This document shows, in pieces, positions 7,543 to 14,875 of a DNA stretch of 22,332 nt. Position numbers and translations under genes: made by a program. Source of the stretch: a virus. Every line of letters begins with the position of its first letter. The stretch's first letter is position 1. A model generated the notes under the pieces. The model was not told the origin of the DNA and did no database searches. It saw only the letters and a program-made list of their open reading frames with translations. Where the stretch lies: positions 1 through 22,332 of the IMG/VR virus record IMGVR_UViG_3300030693_000028; one strand, 5' to 3'.

Positions 7543-8451
7543 TCAGCACTGACCCGTCGTGCATGAGATAATCACGATGCCGGAGCCTCCAATTGCTCCG
7601 GTGCCCGAAGAACCATCAGTACCGCCGCCCCCGCTGCCGGTATTAGCCGCCCCCGCTGTGGGAGATGTCGGCCCGGTGCCATTTCCACCGGTGCCCCCAC
7701 CGCCTGTCCCTCCAGGGTTTGATGTTCCTTGTGTAATAGCGCCGCCACCACCGCCAGCGTAAGTGACTGGGGCTCCGGTAATTGACGATACGAGACCATT
7801 GCCGCCGACGCCGCTCGGCGTGCTTGTAGTCGCATTTCCACCACTCGTACCAGCGCCGCCACCACCGCCACCACCGAAAGGTAATGGAGAGTTGTTACCG
7901 ATGCCGCCGTTAGTTCCTTGGCTAGCGGTTCCGGTTCCGGCCGCGCCGCCATTGCCGCCACCACCGCCAGAACCGCCGCTCTGCCCTGCCGAACCATTAT
8001 TTCCACCGGCGCCACCGCCTATAGCGGTAGCAAGTGAGCCTAAAACTGAGTTGGCGCCGTTGGTCCCGGATGTACCGCCCGCACCAACCGTTATCGCTGT
8101 GGTACCTGATGGAATAGTAACGCTCGACCCCAAGCCGCAAGTCGGCGTTCCCGTTGTGGTGCAAAACCCACCGGCCCCGCCGCCTCCGCCGTTTGCACTG
8201 TTGCCACCACCGCCACCACCTGCAATAACCAGGGCTTGCGCCGTGAAGCTGGACGAGCAGATCAGCGAGCCGCTCGCCGTAAATGTGATGATCGTGTTGC
8301 CGCCTGAGGTGGAGCGCATGCCGCCGGTGCAATCGCTAGGTAGGACCCCACCTGCCTTAGAACCGGCACCGGTTTGGGCGAGTTGGGCAACGACGAGTGT
8401 GGGCCATAGGCAGATGGCGAGGACTAGGGCGAGGGCTTTAGAAAATCGCAT
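7543..8451 (-). CDS. Polyglycine adhesin-like protein with Sec signal peptide
   Basis: This 302-residue protein has a leader (MRFSKALALV..., cleavage predicted after V-V-A before Gln23). A small N-terminal domain with two cysteines follows (DCTGGMRSTSGGNTIITF), then a long glycine-rich region from about residue 78. This contains GGGGGG runs, ITVGAGG, and the closing GGSGIVIIS. The layout matches the glycine-rich domains found in phage receptor-binding proteins, including the T-even gp38 adhesin type whose tip is a polyglycine-II sandwich. The closing 'GG.GiViI' strand is typical of those domains. It overlaps the upstream gene by 14 bases. The opposite strand shows a long Pro-rich open frame only because GGN codons read as NCC. 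Receptor binding is inferred; the leader is unexpected for a virion tip protein. Confidence 0.8.
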   Translation of the reverse strand: MRFSKALALVLAICLWPTLVVAQLAQTGAGSKAGGVLPSDCTGGMRSTSGGNTIITFTASGSLICSSSFTAQALVIAGGGGGGNSANGGGGGAGGFCTTTGTPTCGLGSSVTIPSGTTAITVGAGGTSGTNGANSVLGSLATAIGGGAGGNNGSAGQSGGSGGGGGNGGAAGTGTASQGTNGGIGNNSPLPFGGGGGGGAGTSGGNATTSTPSGVGGNGLVSSITGAPVTYAGGGGGAITQGTSNPGGTGGGGTGGNGTGPTSPTAGAANTGSGGGGTDGSSGTGAIGGSGIVIISCTTGQC

Positions 8452-8842
8452 AGCTCAGGCTTCCGTACATGCCGACCGCGGCGGAGGTTACGGCGCAGAT
8501 GTTGTAGCCAAGGGGTGGGGCCCAGAGGACGCCGTAGCCGTTGCCTTTGGTGAAGCCGACCTGGGCAGTGAGGTTGTAGGCACCGGAGAGGTTGACCGGG
8601 GTGCCGCCGGCGCAGGTCGAGCCGGTACCGGCGATGAATTGGATGTTGCCGGTACCGGCAGCGATTACGTCGACGGCGGTTACGTAGGCGTAACGATTGG
8701 CGACGCCGGTGATGAGTAGGGTGGTTGTGGCAGTGGAGATGGAAATGGGAACGGAAGCGGTGGTGGAAGGGACGAGTTGCTGGGCCAGCGCGGCGCTAGC
8801 TAGCCCGATGTAGAGGAGTAGCGCCGCGATGGCTTTGATCAT
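8438..8842 (-). CDS. Small beta protein with Sec signal peptide (134 aa)
   Basis: The open frame extends further upstream, but the true start is the ATG at 8842. It overlaps the preceding stop as ATGA and begins a clean leader (MIKAIAALLLYIGLASAALA, then QQ). The mature part (NRYAYVTAVDVIAAGTGNIQ, GTGSTCAGGTPVNLSGAY, NICAVTSAAVGMYGSLSYA) matches a beta-sandwich type I have seen in phage structural regions. There a Cys-Gly-containing loop and a C-terminal 'v.v.G.lsY' strand recur. The two cysteines could form a disulfide after export. Function unknown; its neighbours on both sides also carry leaders. Confidence 0.78.
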   Translation of the reverse strand: MIKAIAALLLYIGLASAALAQQLVPSTTASVPISISTATTTLLITGVANRYAYVTAVDVIAAGTGNIQFIAGTGSTCAGGTPVNLSGAYNLTAQVGFTKGNGYGVLWAPPLGYNICAVTSAAVGMYGSLSYAIF

Positions 8843-9294
8843 GATACACTCGTGCAGATGTATGCGATCTTCGAGGATGCATTCGAAGTCTGGGTGATAG
8901 TGAGTGCAGTGGTGGAGGTGGCCCAAGACATCGCGGCCAATGGGCCGGATTGCCAGGAGACTACGCAGTTGGGGGCGGTTTGGAAGGCGGTACCAAAGGT
9001 AACGACGCAAGAGGTGGAGGCTGTGGTGCCGCCGGTGATGACGCCTGAGAGATCAGTGCCAACAAGGGTCGGGGTACCACCGGTGATGCAAGCGGAGAGA
9101 ACTGGCGCCGGGCCGAGCCTGGTGGTGGATAGAAGATGGCCAGGGAGGTACATACCGCCTTGAACGTTGTCAAAGCCGACAAAGCCGGTGGAGTCCTGCG
9201 AAAGTTGAACCCCGCGGTTTGCGGATTGAGCGAGAGCAAAGCCGAGGCCCAGAAGCAGGACCAAGGCTGATGGAAGGAGATATTTGCGCATCAT
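8839..9294 (-). CDS. Secreted-type beta protein with Cys-containing domain (151 aa)
   Basis: The protein begins with a 22-residue leader (MMRKYLLPSALVLLLG..., ending A-L-A before Gln23). The C-terminal half (PVLSACITGGTPTLVGTDLS, STSCVVTFGTAFQTAPNCVV, KIAYICTSVS) is a phage-associated beta domain with four regularly spaced cysteines. It is often seen at the end of fibre-like proteins. Even cysteine number plus a Sec leader fit disulfide formation outside the cytoplasm. AGGA lies 5 bases before the first of two tandem ATGs, and that ATG forms the ATGA overlap with the upstream gene. Role unknown. Confidence 0.78.
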   Translation of the reverse strand: MMRKYLLPSALVLLLGLGFALAQSANRGVQLSQDSTGFVGFDNVQGGMYLPGHLLSTTRLGPAPVLSACITGGTPTLVGTDLSGVITGGTTASTSCVVTFGTAFQTAPNCVVSWQSGPLAAMSWATSTTALTITQTSNASSKIAYICTSVS

Positions 9295-9746
9295 TGTATC
9301 CTAAACCATGTTTTGGAGGAAAGTTGATAGTGGAACACGACCGGAGTCAATGCTGTCAGTGTCTGTGAGGTGTAGGTTGCATGAAGGGTGGCACCGGTGT
9401 TGGCGGTGACGGTTACCATTGAAGTGAGGGTGGTGTCAGTATCGATGGTAACAAGTTCACCAGCAAACGGCGTGAGAGGAAGGGTGATAGCCCAAGTTGT
9501 TGGGGCGGTGCCGATCCAATAGAGGGTGCCACCGAAGGCGGTAGAGGTTGCAGCGCCAGTTTGGCCAGTGGTGCTTTGGAACGCAGTGCCATTGCGAATG
9601 GAGTCGAGGGCATAGTCGTAGCCGGTGCCACCTTCGCCTTCAGCGCCACGGATGACCGTATTGGAGGAGACCTGGGTCTGCACTTGGGCTATTGCTGAAG
9701 CGATGAACCCTAGCAATAGCCCTCCGATGAGGAGAAGCTTTTTCAT
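9291..9746 (-). CDS. Secreted-type fibre-domain protein (151 aa)
   Basis: A leader (MKKLLLIGGLLLGFIASAIA, then Gln21) is followed by VQTQVSSNTVIRGAEGEGG. A beta-rich C-terminus ends VVFHYQLSSKTWFRIQ. The last 70 residues (LVTIDTDTTLTSMVTVTANT, then HATYTSQTLTAL) look like the small beta domain that closes many phage fibres, where a 'G..v.l.Y..s...W' ending is common. It starts 7 bases after the cement gene stop with GAGGG as ribosome-binding site. It is the first of the four consecutive leader-bearing genes that follow the capsid genes. Function unknown. Confidence 0.78.
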   Translation of the reverse strand: MKKLLLIGGLLLGFIASAIAQVQTQVSSNTVIRGAEGEGGTGYDYALDSIRNGTAFQSTTGQTGAATSTAFGGTLYWIGTAPTTWAITLPLTPFAGELVTIDTDTTLTSMVTVTANTGATLHATYTSQTLTALTPVVFHYQLSSKTWFRIQ

Positions 9747-9753
9747 AGTGCCC

Positions 9754-10290
9754 TCAGTTCGCCACGTTGACGCCGGCGGGGTATCCGCCCATGATGGCGT
9801 TGTTGGTGCCGTTGTACATCTGGTCGTCGCGGTCGAGGACGACGTAGGATGAGATAGTTCCGGCGGTCATGGTGGCGCCCGCGACGGTGTAGAGCAGACG
9901 GACATAACGGGGGACCGCGATGCCATCTGGTGGGCGAGGGAAGTCCATGTCGAGAAGGCGGCCGCCCGCGGAGAGGGTGGCTAGGGCATAGGCCGGGGAG
10001 ACCCACCAAGTGGTAAAGGCACCGGGGACGCCTGCGCCGGAGTCAGGGGCGCCTTGGATGGCGACCGAGAGGGTGCCTGCGCCGCCTGAGGTGAAGGTGG
10101 TGCCGACCTGGACTACGAACTTTAGGGCGGGATCATCACCGATACCCATGTCCCGAGCGCCACCACCGTTTGCTGAGGTGGGGATGCCAGAGGTGATGCC
10201 GTAGTCGAGGGTGTTGGCTGAGGGCTGGGTCCCGACTGCGATCGCGAGAGAGGACCCGATGTCGAAGGTTTGATAATTGTCGAGGATCAT
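9754..10290 (-). CDS. Capsid cement protein (Bbp16-like)
   Basis: The frame opens further upstream inside the capsid gene, but the start at 10290 (MILDNYQTFDIGSS) is right: it lies one base after the capsid stop and begins with the family's 'MILD...F' signature. The 178-residue protein matches the Bbp16 family of BPP-1, which stabilises the capsid by binding outside the major capsid lattice. Visible family traits are LDYGITSG, RDMGIGDDPALKFVV, a GAGTLSVAIQGAPDSG strand pair, and PRYVRLLYTVAGATMTAGTI near the C-terminus. Position right after the major capsid gene is the same as in BPP-1. No signal peptide. Confidence 0.87.
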   Translation of the reverse strand: MILDNYQTFDIGSSLAIAVGTQPSANTLDYGITSGIPTSANGGGARDMGIGDDPALKFVVQVGTTFTSGGAGTLSVAIQGAPDSGAGVPGAFTTWWVSPAYALATLSAGGRLLDMDFPRPPDGIAVPRYVRLLYTVAGATMTAGTISSYVVLDRDDQMYNGTNNAIMGGYPAGVNVAN

Positions 10291-10291
10291 G

Positions 10292-11335
10292 TTACACCAC
10301 CTGAAGTTCGTTGTTGAGGATCGCGTCACAAGTGCGGATGGGGATGCCGCGGAAGGTAGTCACAACCTTACCATTAAATTCCTCAAGCCGTAGCAGCACG
10401 TTCGTCTTGTTCATTGCCTGAAGGTCCAAGTAGGTCCGAATGACGCGGTTGGAGTAGATCACCACTCGGCCCTGATTGGCCCGAACTTCGGGAGTGTCAG
10501 AGGTCTGGATGGCGGTGGCTTGAGCGGGGGCAGTGGGGAGGCGGTAGAGCCCGCGGACGATCAGGTTGATGAGGTTGGCTGCGGAGACGCCGGTGAGTTG
10601 GGTGACGTCGATATTGGCGATCCGGGCTTGGTAACGCCAGTCGCGAAGGGTGAGGCCGATCTCCCATTTGAAGTGATCGCGGTAGGCTTGGTAGGTGTTG
10701 CCGTTCGCGTCCTGGACCGGCCACTCACCCATGTCGCGATGCTGGAGCCCGGTGATTTTGCCCTTGGGGAAGATACCATGCATGGTATCGGCGCCCCAAG
10801 TGGTGATCCAGAGCGAGGTGTTGGTATTGGAGGTGCCGCCAGCGTCGAGGACGTTGTTGGCGGTTTGGGAGTTAGCGGTGTTGATGGTGGAGTAGCGCGG
10901 GGCAAGGCCTGTGAAGCGTTCCGGGTTGATGTGCTGGTTGCCGTAGATGTAGGTCGAGGCGACCTGCTGGGACATGCCCTCGAGGAACGCGCGGACTTCG
11001 GAGAGGCGGAACTCAGCGGTGTTGCCGTTGAGGTCGGCGATGTCCTTGTCGATGACCGAGTAGGTTTCGAGGTTGCCGCAGGTGTCGGTGATCTGGGCGG
11101 TGGTGGACTTGGCATTGGGGACACCGGCGTTGAGCAGGCGCCAAGTTGCTTGGGGCAGACCGGTCCGGACGGTGGTCTTGTGTCCGGTCGGGAGGTTGCC
11201 TTCCATGACGATCATGTCGTCAAGGATTTCGTTCGTCTGGGAAAGGAGTTCGATGATGGTCGCGACGCGATAGCCATCATCCATGCGTTTCGCCCAGTCA
11301 CTATAGGTTAGGGCAAGTGAGCCAATTACGGCCAT
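10292..11335 (-). CDS. Major capsid protein (Bbp17-like)
   Basis: The 347-residue product belongs to the BPP-1-type major capsid family, which has an HK97-like fold. Strong family signatures are LTYSDWAKRMDDG, IELLSQTNEILDDMIVMEGN, LPTGHKTTVRTGLPQATWR, STTAQITDTCGNLE, VDKD-type VIDKDIADLNGNTAEFRLSE, ASTYIYGNQHINPERFTGLA, and LTLRDWRYQARIANIDVTQL. The SD AGGAG is 9 bases from the ATG and partly inside a stem. The gene lies after the scaffold and before the cement protein. The 263-residue open frame on the plus strand here is a shadow. Confidence 0.93.
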   Translation of the reverse strand: MAVIGSLALTYSDWAKRMDDGYRVATIIELLSQTNEILDDMIVMEGNLPTGHKTTVRTGLPQATWRLLNAGVPNAKSTTAQITDTCGNLETYSVIDKDIADLNGNTAEFRLSEVRAFLEGMSQQVASTYIYGNQHINPERFTGLAPRYSTINTANSQTANNVLDAGGTSNTNTSLWITTWGADTMHGIFPKGKITGLQHRDMGEWPVQDANGNTYQAYRDHFKWEIGLTLRDWRYQARIANIDVTQLTGVSAANLINLIVRGLYRLPTAPAQATAIQTSDTPEVRANQGRVVIYSNRVIRTYLDLQAMNKTNVLLRLEEFNGKVVTTFRGIPIRTCDAILNNELQVV

Positions 11336-11344
11336 GGGTTAAGT

Positions 11345-11430
11345 CTCCTGAGAGAGGTTGAGGTTGAAGCTGTGGTGTAGTGCATCATCCGGGGAACCAT
11401 TCTGAGCTTTGCTGTTCAACCTCTCTGAGG
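11345..11430 (-). promoter_or_regulatory. Leader hairpin overlapping the capsid gene ribosome-binding site
   Basis: The 100-base gap before the major capsid gene contains two arms, 11347-11361 and 11416-11430, that pair at 14 of 15 positions (CCTSAGAGAGGTTGA) around a 54-base loop. In the transcript the 3' arm ends in AGG, which is the start of the AGGAG element at 11345-11349. So the stem covers three of the five SD bases. A second register is possible because the loop repeats GGTTGA. It could delay or tune capsid translation, or act as a processing site. Confidence 0.5.
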
Positions 11431-11435
11431 TATAG

Positions 11436-12209
11436 TTAGCCGGGGAGATTTGGGAAAAGGGACTTAGCAGCGGTCGGTCGGGACGCTGCGCCGGGAGCGG
11501 TTTGGCCGGCGGGGGATGGGTTGGAGCCGTTAACGTGTTTGCCTTCGGTGATGAGTTGGGAGAGTTTCCAGAAGGCCTTGACGAAAGCGGGGTGGTCTCC
11601 GACGCCGGTGAGGTCCATGGCGGCTTTGAACTCGGCGGCTTCGGCCGGGGGGAGGTGAGTGATGGCTCGGCCAATATCGAGCTTTACAGCGTCGAGGCCG
11701 GTCTTGTCGCCGTTGACGGCCTTTGCGAGTTCGGGGTCGGCAGTGACTTTGGCTCGCCAGTCGGAGCGCATGGTTTCGACGGCGTTGGTCGGGGCCTTGG
11801 CGAGTTCGATCTCACGAGCGGTTTGGAGATCGACCAAGCGTTGGGCTTGATCTTGGGTAAGGCCGAGTTCTTTGAATACTGGGAGGGCAGCTTCGACGGC
11901 CTTCGGGTCGAGGGTGTAGTTCTCGGGAGCCTTGAATGCGGCATAGGTATCGGGGGCCTTGCCGGGTTCGGGGGGCTTGGCTTCGATCGGTTTGCCATCT
12001 TTGTCGAGGGTGGGCTCGATGGGCTTGTCAGTTGACGAGGTTCCACCCTTCGGCGGCTGGGTCTGGAGTGATGGGTCCTTCGGCTGATCCGGCGTCCTGT
12101 CGATAATCTCCCCCGTCGCCGATCGGGCTGCTGCGTCGTTCGGAAGAGGGGTCGTGGTCGGGGTCGGGGAGATCGGGGGCGCTTCGGTCGTTACTGTCGT
12201 GTCGGTCAT
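11436..12209 (-). CDS. Capsid scaffold protein
   Basis: This 257-residue protein sits between portal/Bbp19-like gene and major capsid gene, the usual place for a scaffold. It has the usual traits: a long Pro/Thr-rich disordered N-terminus (about 1-85), a compact region with YAAFKAPENYTLDPKAVEA and LGLTQDQAQRLVDLQTAREI, and helices including DWRAKVTADPELAKAVNG. Towards the end is GDHPAFVKAFWKLSQLITEG and the short C-terminal motif SLFPNLPG. Its start is set by AAGGA 8 bases before the ATG. The first 60 codons overlap the end of the Bbp19-like gene in another frame. The scaffold should leave the head before DNA filling. Confidence 0.88.
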   Translation of the reverse strand: MTDTTVTTEAPPISPTPTTTPLPNDAAARSATGEIIDRTPDQPKDPSLQTQPPKGGTSSTDKPIEPTLDKDGKPIEAKPPEPGKAPDTYAAFKAPENYTLDPKAVEAALPVFKELGLTQDQAQRLVDLQTAREIELAKAPTNAVETMRSDWRAKVTADPELAKAVNGDKTGLDAVKLDIGRAITHLPPAEAAEFKAAMDLTGVGDHPAFVKAFWKLSQLITEGKHVNGSNPSPAGQTAPGAASRPTAAKSLFPNLPG

Positions 12210-12495
12210 TGTTGGCTTCCTTGGTCATCTGGAGGTAGGCATCGGGACAGTGGGCCATGATATCGGAGAGTAAGCGCTGGCCGAAGTTACGCTCACCTTT
12301 AGTGTAGGCTTCGCGGAGTGCGTCGCCGGTGAATGGATCGGTGAAGATATGGGCTTCGGTGAGCTTCCGCCACATCCACGCGCGACCTGGAATGGTGGAC
12401 ATGATGGCGGCTACGGCCTCGCGGTCTTGGAGGACGCGAAGCTTCGAGGACTTCTCGGCTGAGCGGATTTGCTTGCGGTCGGCTGCGTTGTCCAT
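12028..12495 (-). CDS. Bbp19-like protein
   Basis: The 155-residue protein begins one base inside the portal stop (TAATG). Residues about 27-95 match the Bbp19-like phage domain: AAIMSTIPGRAWMWRKLTEA, HIFTDPFTG, YTKGERNFGQRLLSDIMAHC and PDAYLQMTKEANND follow the 'GR..l..ll......y.eG.R..G..l...i....p..y..m..E' pattern. Its function is not established; it is a constant neighbour of portal and scaffold in BPP-1-type phages. The last 60 residues are Asp/Pro/Ser-rich and disordered-looking, and lie in the region that also encodes the N-terminus of the scaffold. Confidence 0.82.
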   Translation of the reverse strand: MDNAADRKQIRSAEKSSKLRVLQDREAVAAIMSTIPGRAWMWRKLTEAHIFTDPFTGDALREAYTKGERNFGQRLLSDIMAHCPDAYLQMTKEANNDRHDSNDRSAPDLPDPDHDPSSERRSSPIGDGGDYRQDAGSAEGPITPDPAAEGWNLVN

Positions 12496-14219
12496 TAGGA
12501 GGCCTGTGACTGTTGGCCCTTGGGCATTAGGCCAGCCCCAGAGAGATTGGCTGCGCCCTTGGAGAGTTGCTCAGCGATCTGCGCCTGCTGCTCTGCCTGC
12601 TTCTGTTGGGCGCGATCTGCACGGATTTGGGCCAAAGCCTCGGGACTCCTAATCATCTTGGGGTCATTGTTCTGGAGTGCAGAGAATTTGTCAAGGGCAT
12701 AATCGGTGTCGATGTTGTCCATGGCGGCAGGGACGACCGCCACGAGTTCGCCGGCGAGTTGGAGCAGGGATTGGATGCCACCGGCCGCGGTTGCGTCTTG
12801 GGCCTGTTTGAGCATGGAGACGTAGTTGATGTTGATCATCTTGCCTTGGATTTCGGGCGGGGAGGGCGGGAGGATGCCAGCACGAGCGGCCATAGCGAAG
12901 ACCCGATCGATGGTTGGGCCGAGGGCTTCGTTGTCGACGCGGTCGATCGCTGGGCCGAGGGCGACGAGGGACTCGGATTTGCGCATGTTCCATTCAACGG
13001 CGGTTACGTTGGAACGGGTTTCGTATTGGGAGGCAGTCATGAGAACGTCGTTGAAGAAGGTCTTGCCGAGGCGGGCTTTGACCTCGTTGAGGTCCTCGGT
13101 GATGGCTTGAACTGGGAACTGGTGGGTGTCGTAGACTGACGCGATACCCGGTTTGCCACTGGTGGTGAAGCCTTGGACGTAGGTCATACCACCGGGGAGG
13201 AGCGAAGCGGGTTGGTTCTTGAGTTGGACATCGGCGACGAGCGGTGGGTTGACCATCTTGTCGATGGCTTGAGCTTTGCGTCGGGTTTCGAGTTGGACTT
13301 GCTTCTGATCCGGGAGGGCGTCCATTGCGGGGGATCGGCCGTAGGCGTCGTTGGAGACGGTGTCCCAGCGATCGATTATGGCGAACTGTTCGAGGTAGCC
13401 CTTTTTGCGGAGGAAGCCACGGCTTTGGACGTTGGAGCCTTGCGGAGCAGCACTTCCACCCCATTCCCAGTAAAGCTCACGGAATGCAAACCTGGCTGGA
13501 AATCCAAACTCTGCAGCGCGGCCATCATCGTTGGGCTCAACTGAATGAGCAACGATGACCTCTCGAGTGAGATTTGCACCACCTGGGTCCTTGTACAATC
13601 GTTGAACTGATTCACTACAATTCTCCAATCCGAACTCAGCGACAAGGCCGCTGACGGTGAGGGTGAACTCGCGGTAGAAGATGGTGGGGCGATACTTGCC
13701 ATCGATGTCAACGTAGTATTCACCGAGGCATGGGTTGATGCAGTTGATAACGTTTTCGAAGTCTTCGTAGATCAGCATGGCGGCGGTGCCGAAGATCACG
13801 AGGTCGAAGTAGAAGACCGCGATGGCGTTGTAGAAGTTGGACTCAGAGAAGATGAGGTAGAGGATGCGTTCGCATTCGGCGAGCCAGAGGGAGACGGGAC
13901 TTGTTTGAGTACTGTCGATGGTGCCGACTCGGAGCTTGAACCATGGGCGGGTAGGTGACGACTTGCCAGAGACGAGACCTGACGCAAGGTTTCGTGCGCA
14001 GATCACGCCGGTGGAATCGAGAATGTGTTGGTTGATGGGCGACCCGCGAGCCATCTGGTTGGGGGTGATTATCCACTTGTACCGCCTAGGTAAGAAGTAA
14101 TCGGCTAGTTCGCGCCAGTGGCACCACCATGAATAGCGATTGACGCGAAGGCCCAGGAGGCGACCTTCGCTGTATTTGAGCGCCGCGAGGTCGGTGGAGG
14201 TGGGGGCGGAGTCACTCAT
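12495..14219 (-). CDS. Portal protein (Head-tail_con type)
   Basis: This is the dodecameric portal of podoviruses, built into one capsid vertex for DNA packaging and tail joining. Matching blocks include SWWCHWRELADYFLPRRYKW, LDSTGVICARNLASGLVSG, SSPTRPWFKL, YFDLVIFGTAAMLIYEDF, DRWDTVSNDAYGRSPAMDAL, NPPLVADVQLKNQPASLLPG, and TASQYETRSNVTAVEW. The C-terminus is Gln/Ala-rich and helical (DRAQQKQAEQQAQIAEQLSK). The frame is open up to 14270. I prefer the ATG at 14219 (MSDSAPTSTDLA) because it overlaps the last codons of the small 14212-14373 gene, giving 574 residues. The 17 residues upstream would lie wholly inside that gene in another frame. Start confidence is moderate; family confidence is high. 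Confidence 0.92.
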   Translation of the reverse strand: MSDSAPTSTDLAALKYSEGRLLGLRVNRYSWWCHWRELADYFLPRRYKWIITPNQMARGSPINQHILDSTGVICARNLASGLVSGKSSPTRPWFKLRVGTIDSTQTSPVSLWLAECERILYLIFSESNFYNAIAVFYFDLVIFGTAAMLIYEDFENVINCINPCLGEYYVDIDGKYRPTIFYREFTLTVSGLVAEFGLENCSESVQRLYKDPGGANLTREVIVAHSVEPNDDGRAAEFGFPARFAFRELYWEWGGSAAPQGSNVQSRGFLRKKGYLEQFAIIDRWDTVSNDAYGRSPAMDALPDQKQVQLETRRKAQAIDKMVNPPLVADVQLKNQPASLLPGGMTYVQGFTTSGKPGIASVYDTHQFPVQAITEDLNEVKARLGKTFFNDVLMTASQYETRSNVTAVEWNMRKSESLVALGPAIDRVDNEALGPTIDRVFAMAARAGILPPSPPEIQGKMININYVSMLKQAQDATAAGGIQSLLQLAGELVAVVPAAMDNIDTDYALDKFSALQNNDPKMIRSPEALAQIRADRAQQKQAEQQAQIAEQLSKGAANLSGAGLMPKGQQSQAS

Positions 14220-14373
14220 TGAGTGGGGACTTTCCAGTGGGTTCGGCTTTGAGGAGTCGGCCTTCGGCATGCATCTGGGCAGCCGCCATTAGGGCAAAGG
14301 GTTCGCTTGGGGGCGGGACTGGAGGGAGTCCTTTGGGGCGGGGGGTGGATGAGGTGAAGGGGACTACGGGCAT
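14212..14373 (-). CDS. Small conserved phage protein between terminase block and portal (53 aa)
   Basis: A 53-residue frame fills the gap before the portal. It starts 8 bases after the upstream stop, with AGG as a modest ribosome-binding site, and its stop lies 5 bases into the portal start region. The N-terminal half is Pro-rich. The C-terminal half, PFALMAAAQMHAEGRLLKAE, is a short helix-like motif I have seen in tiny proteins at this place in other phages. The exact spacing to both neighbours and the motif favour a real gene. Function unknown. Confidence 0.68.
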   Translation of the reverse strand: MPVVPFTSSTPRPKGLPPVPPPSEPFALMAAAQMHAEGRLLKAEPTGKSPLNE

Positions 14374-14381
14374 GGGTTAAC

Positions 14382-14612
14382 CTAACACATTGGGCCTTTA
14401 GGACCTTTAGGGTAGATGTTATGAATGCCTTCTGCCCAAGTCAATCGTGGTGGATGGCTAGTAAGAAAGGCACAGGTAAAGCCTGAGTTGTTTTGTTGGT
14501 GAAGCCATTGATGGACGTTTGGCTCTGCTAATAGAGCCGCGGTAATTCGAGCCTTGCAGGATTCGGAGCAAGGCTTAGGGTGTTGATAGCATTTGTTGAG
14601 TAGAGTGCTCAT
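14382..14612 (-). CDS. Small hypothetical Cys-containing protein (76 aa)
   Basis: The start overlaps the upstream stop as ATGA. The 76-residue protein has five cysteines, three in the N-terminal part (KCYQHPKPCSESCKARI), then PNVHQWLHQQNNSGFTCAFL and the ending KGPKGPMC. The spacing does not match a standard zinc finger. This stretch is visibly richer in A+T than the portal and terminase genes on either side, so it may be a later insertion into the operon. I do not recognise a family. Confidence 0.7.
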   Translation of the reverse strand: MSTLLNKCYQHPKPCSESCKARITAALLAEPNVHQWLHQQNNSGFTCAFLTSHPPRLTWAEGIHNIYPKGPKGPMC

Positions 14613-14875
14613 TGTCCTAGGAGACTCTTCTGGCCATAGCCGGTCGCGGGGACTGCAGCTGAACCAACGAAGCTTGGGGTGGAGCCTTGGGAGCCGGAAT
14701 TCTGGGAGCCGATCGGTTGTTGAACGGGTGGAGCAGCTTCGGCGGGGGTGGGTGGAGCGGTGGGGGTGGCGGTGGCGGTTGGGGCAGTGGCAGCACTCGA
14801 TCCAAAAAGGAAGCTCCCGATAGCTTCTAAAGGGCTAACGGAACAGAGGCCATGGGGTTGGTCATGAGGCTTCAT
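14609..14875 (-). CDS. Small Ala/Pro/Thr-rich phage protein (88 aa)
   Basis: An 88-residue low-complexity protein: a short N-terminal helix (SPLEAIGSFLFG), a long Ala-Pro-Thr linker, and a C-terminal block SFVGSAAVPATGYGQKSLLG. The ending '...sFlgsaA.P......qKsLLGq' recurs in small proteins next to terminase or portal genes in several podoviruses, so this seems to be a conserved but uncharacterised partner. It has ATGA overlaps at both ends, with TerL upstream and the 76-residue gene downstream. A short tail peptide that binds the portal or capsid would fit the shape, but that is a guess. Confidence 0.75.
   Translation of the reverse strand: MKPHDQPHGLCSVSPLEAIGSFLFGSSAATAPTATATPTAPPTPAEAAPPVQQPIGSQNSGSQGSTPSFVGSAAVPATGYGQKSLLGQ

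Noticed and set aside
7763-8719. 318-codon Pro-rich open frame on the plus strand
   Set aside because: It is the antisense of the glycine-rich protein and its neighbour; GGN codons read as Pro on the other strand. It has no SD and runs against an operon with fitted overlaps.
8843-9010. Longer start for the 134-residue leader protein
   Set aside because: The extra 56 residues lie inside the upstream gene in another frame and would bury the signal peptide. The ATGA overlap supports 8842.
5151-9746. Diversity-generating retroelement as in BPP-1
   Set aside because: The window has the BPP-1-type head genes, but no reverse transcriptase and no template/variable repeat pair could be seen; a copy outside the window cannot be excluded.
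10291-10329. Longer start for the cement protein
   Set aside because: The added 13 residues lie inside the capsid gene; the family signature begins MILD at 10290.
10520-11311. 263-codon plus-strand open frame in the capsid gene
   Set aside because: The minus strand encodes an unmistakable major capsid protein here; the plus frame is a GC-rich shadow without SD or family traits.
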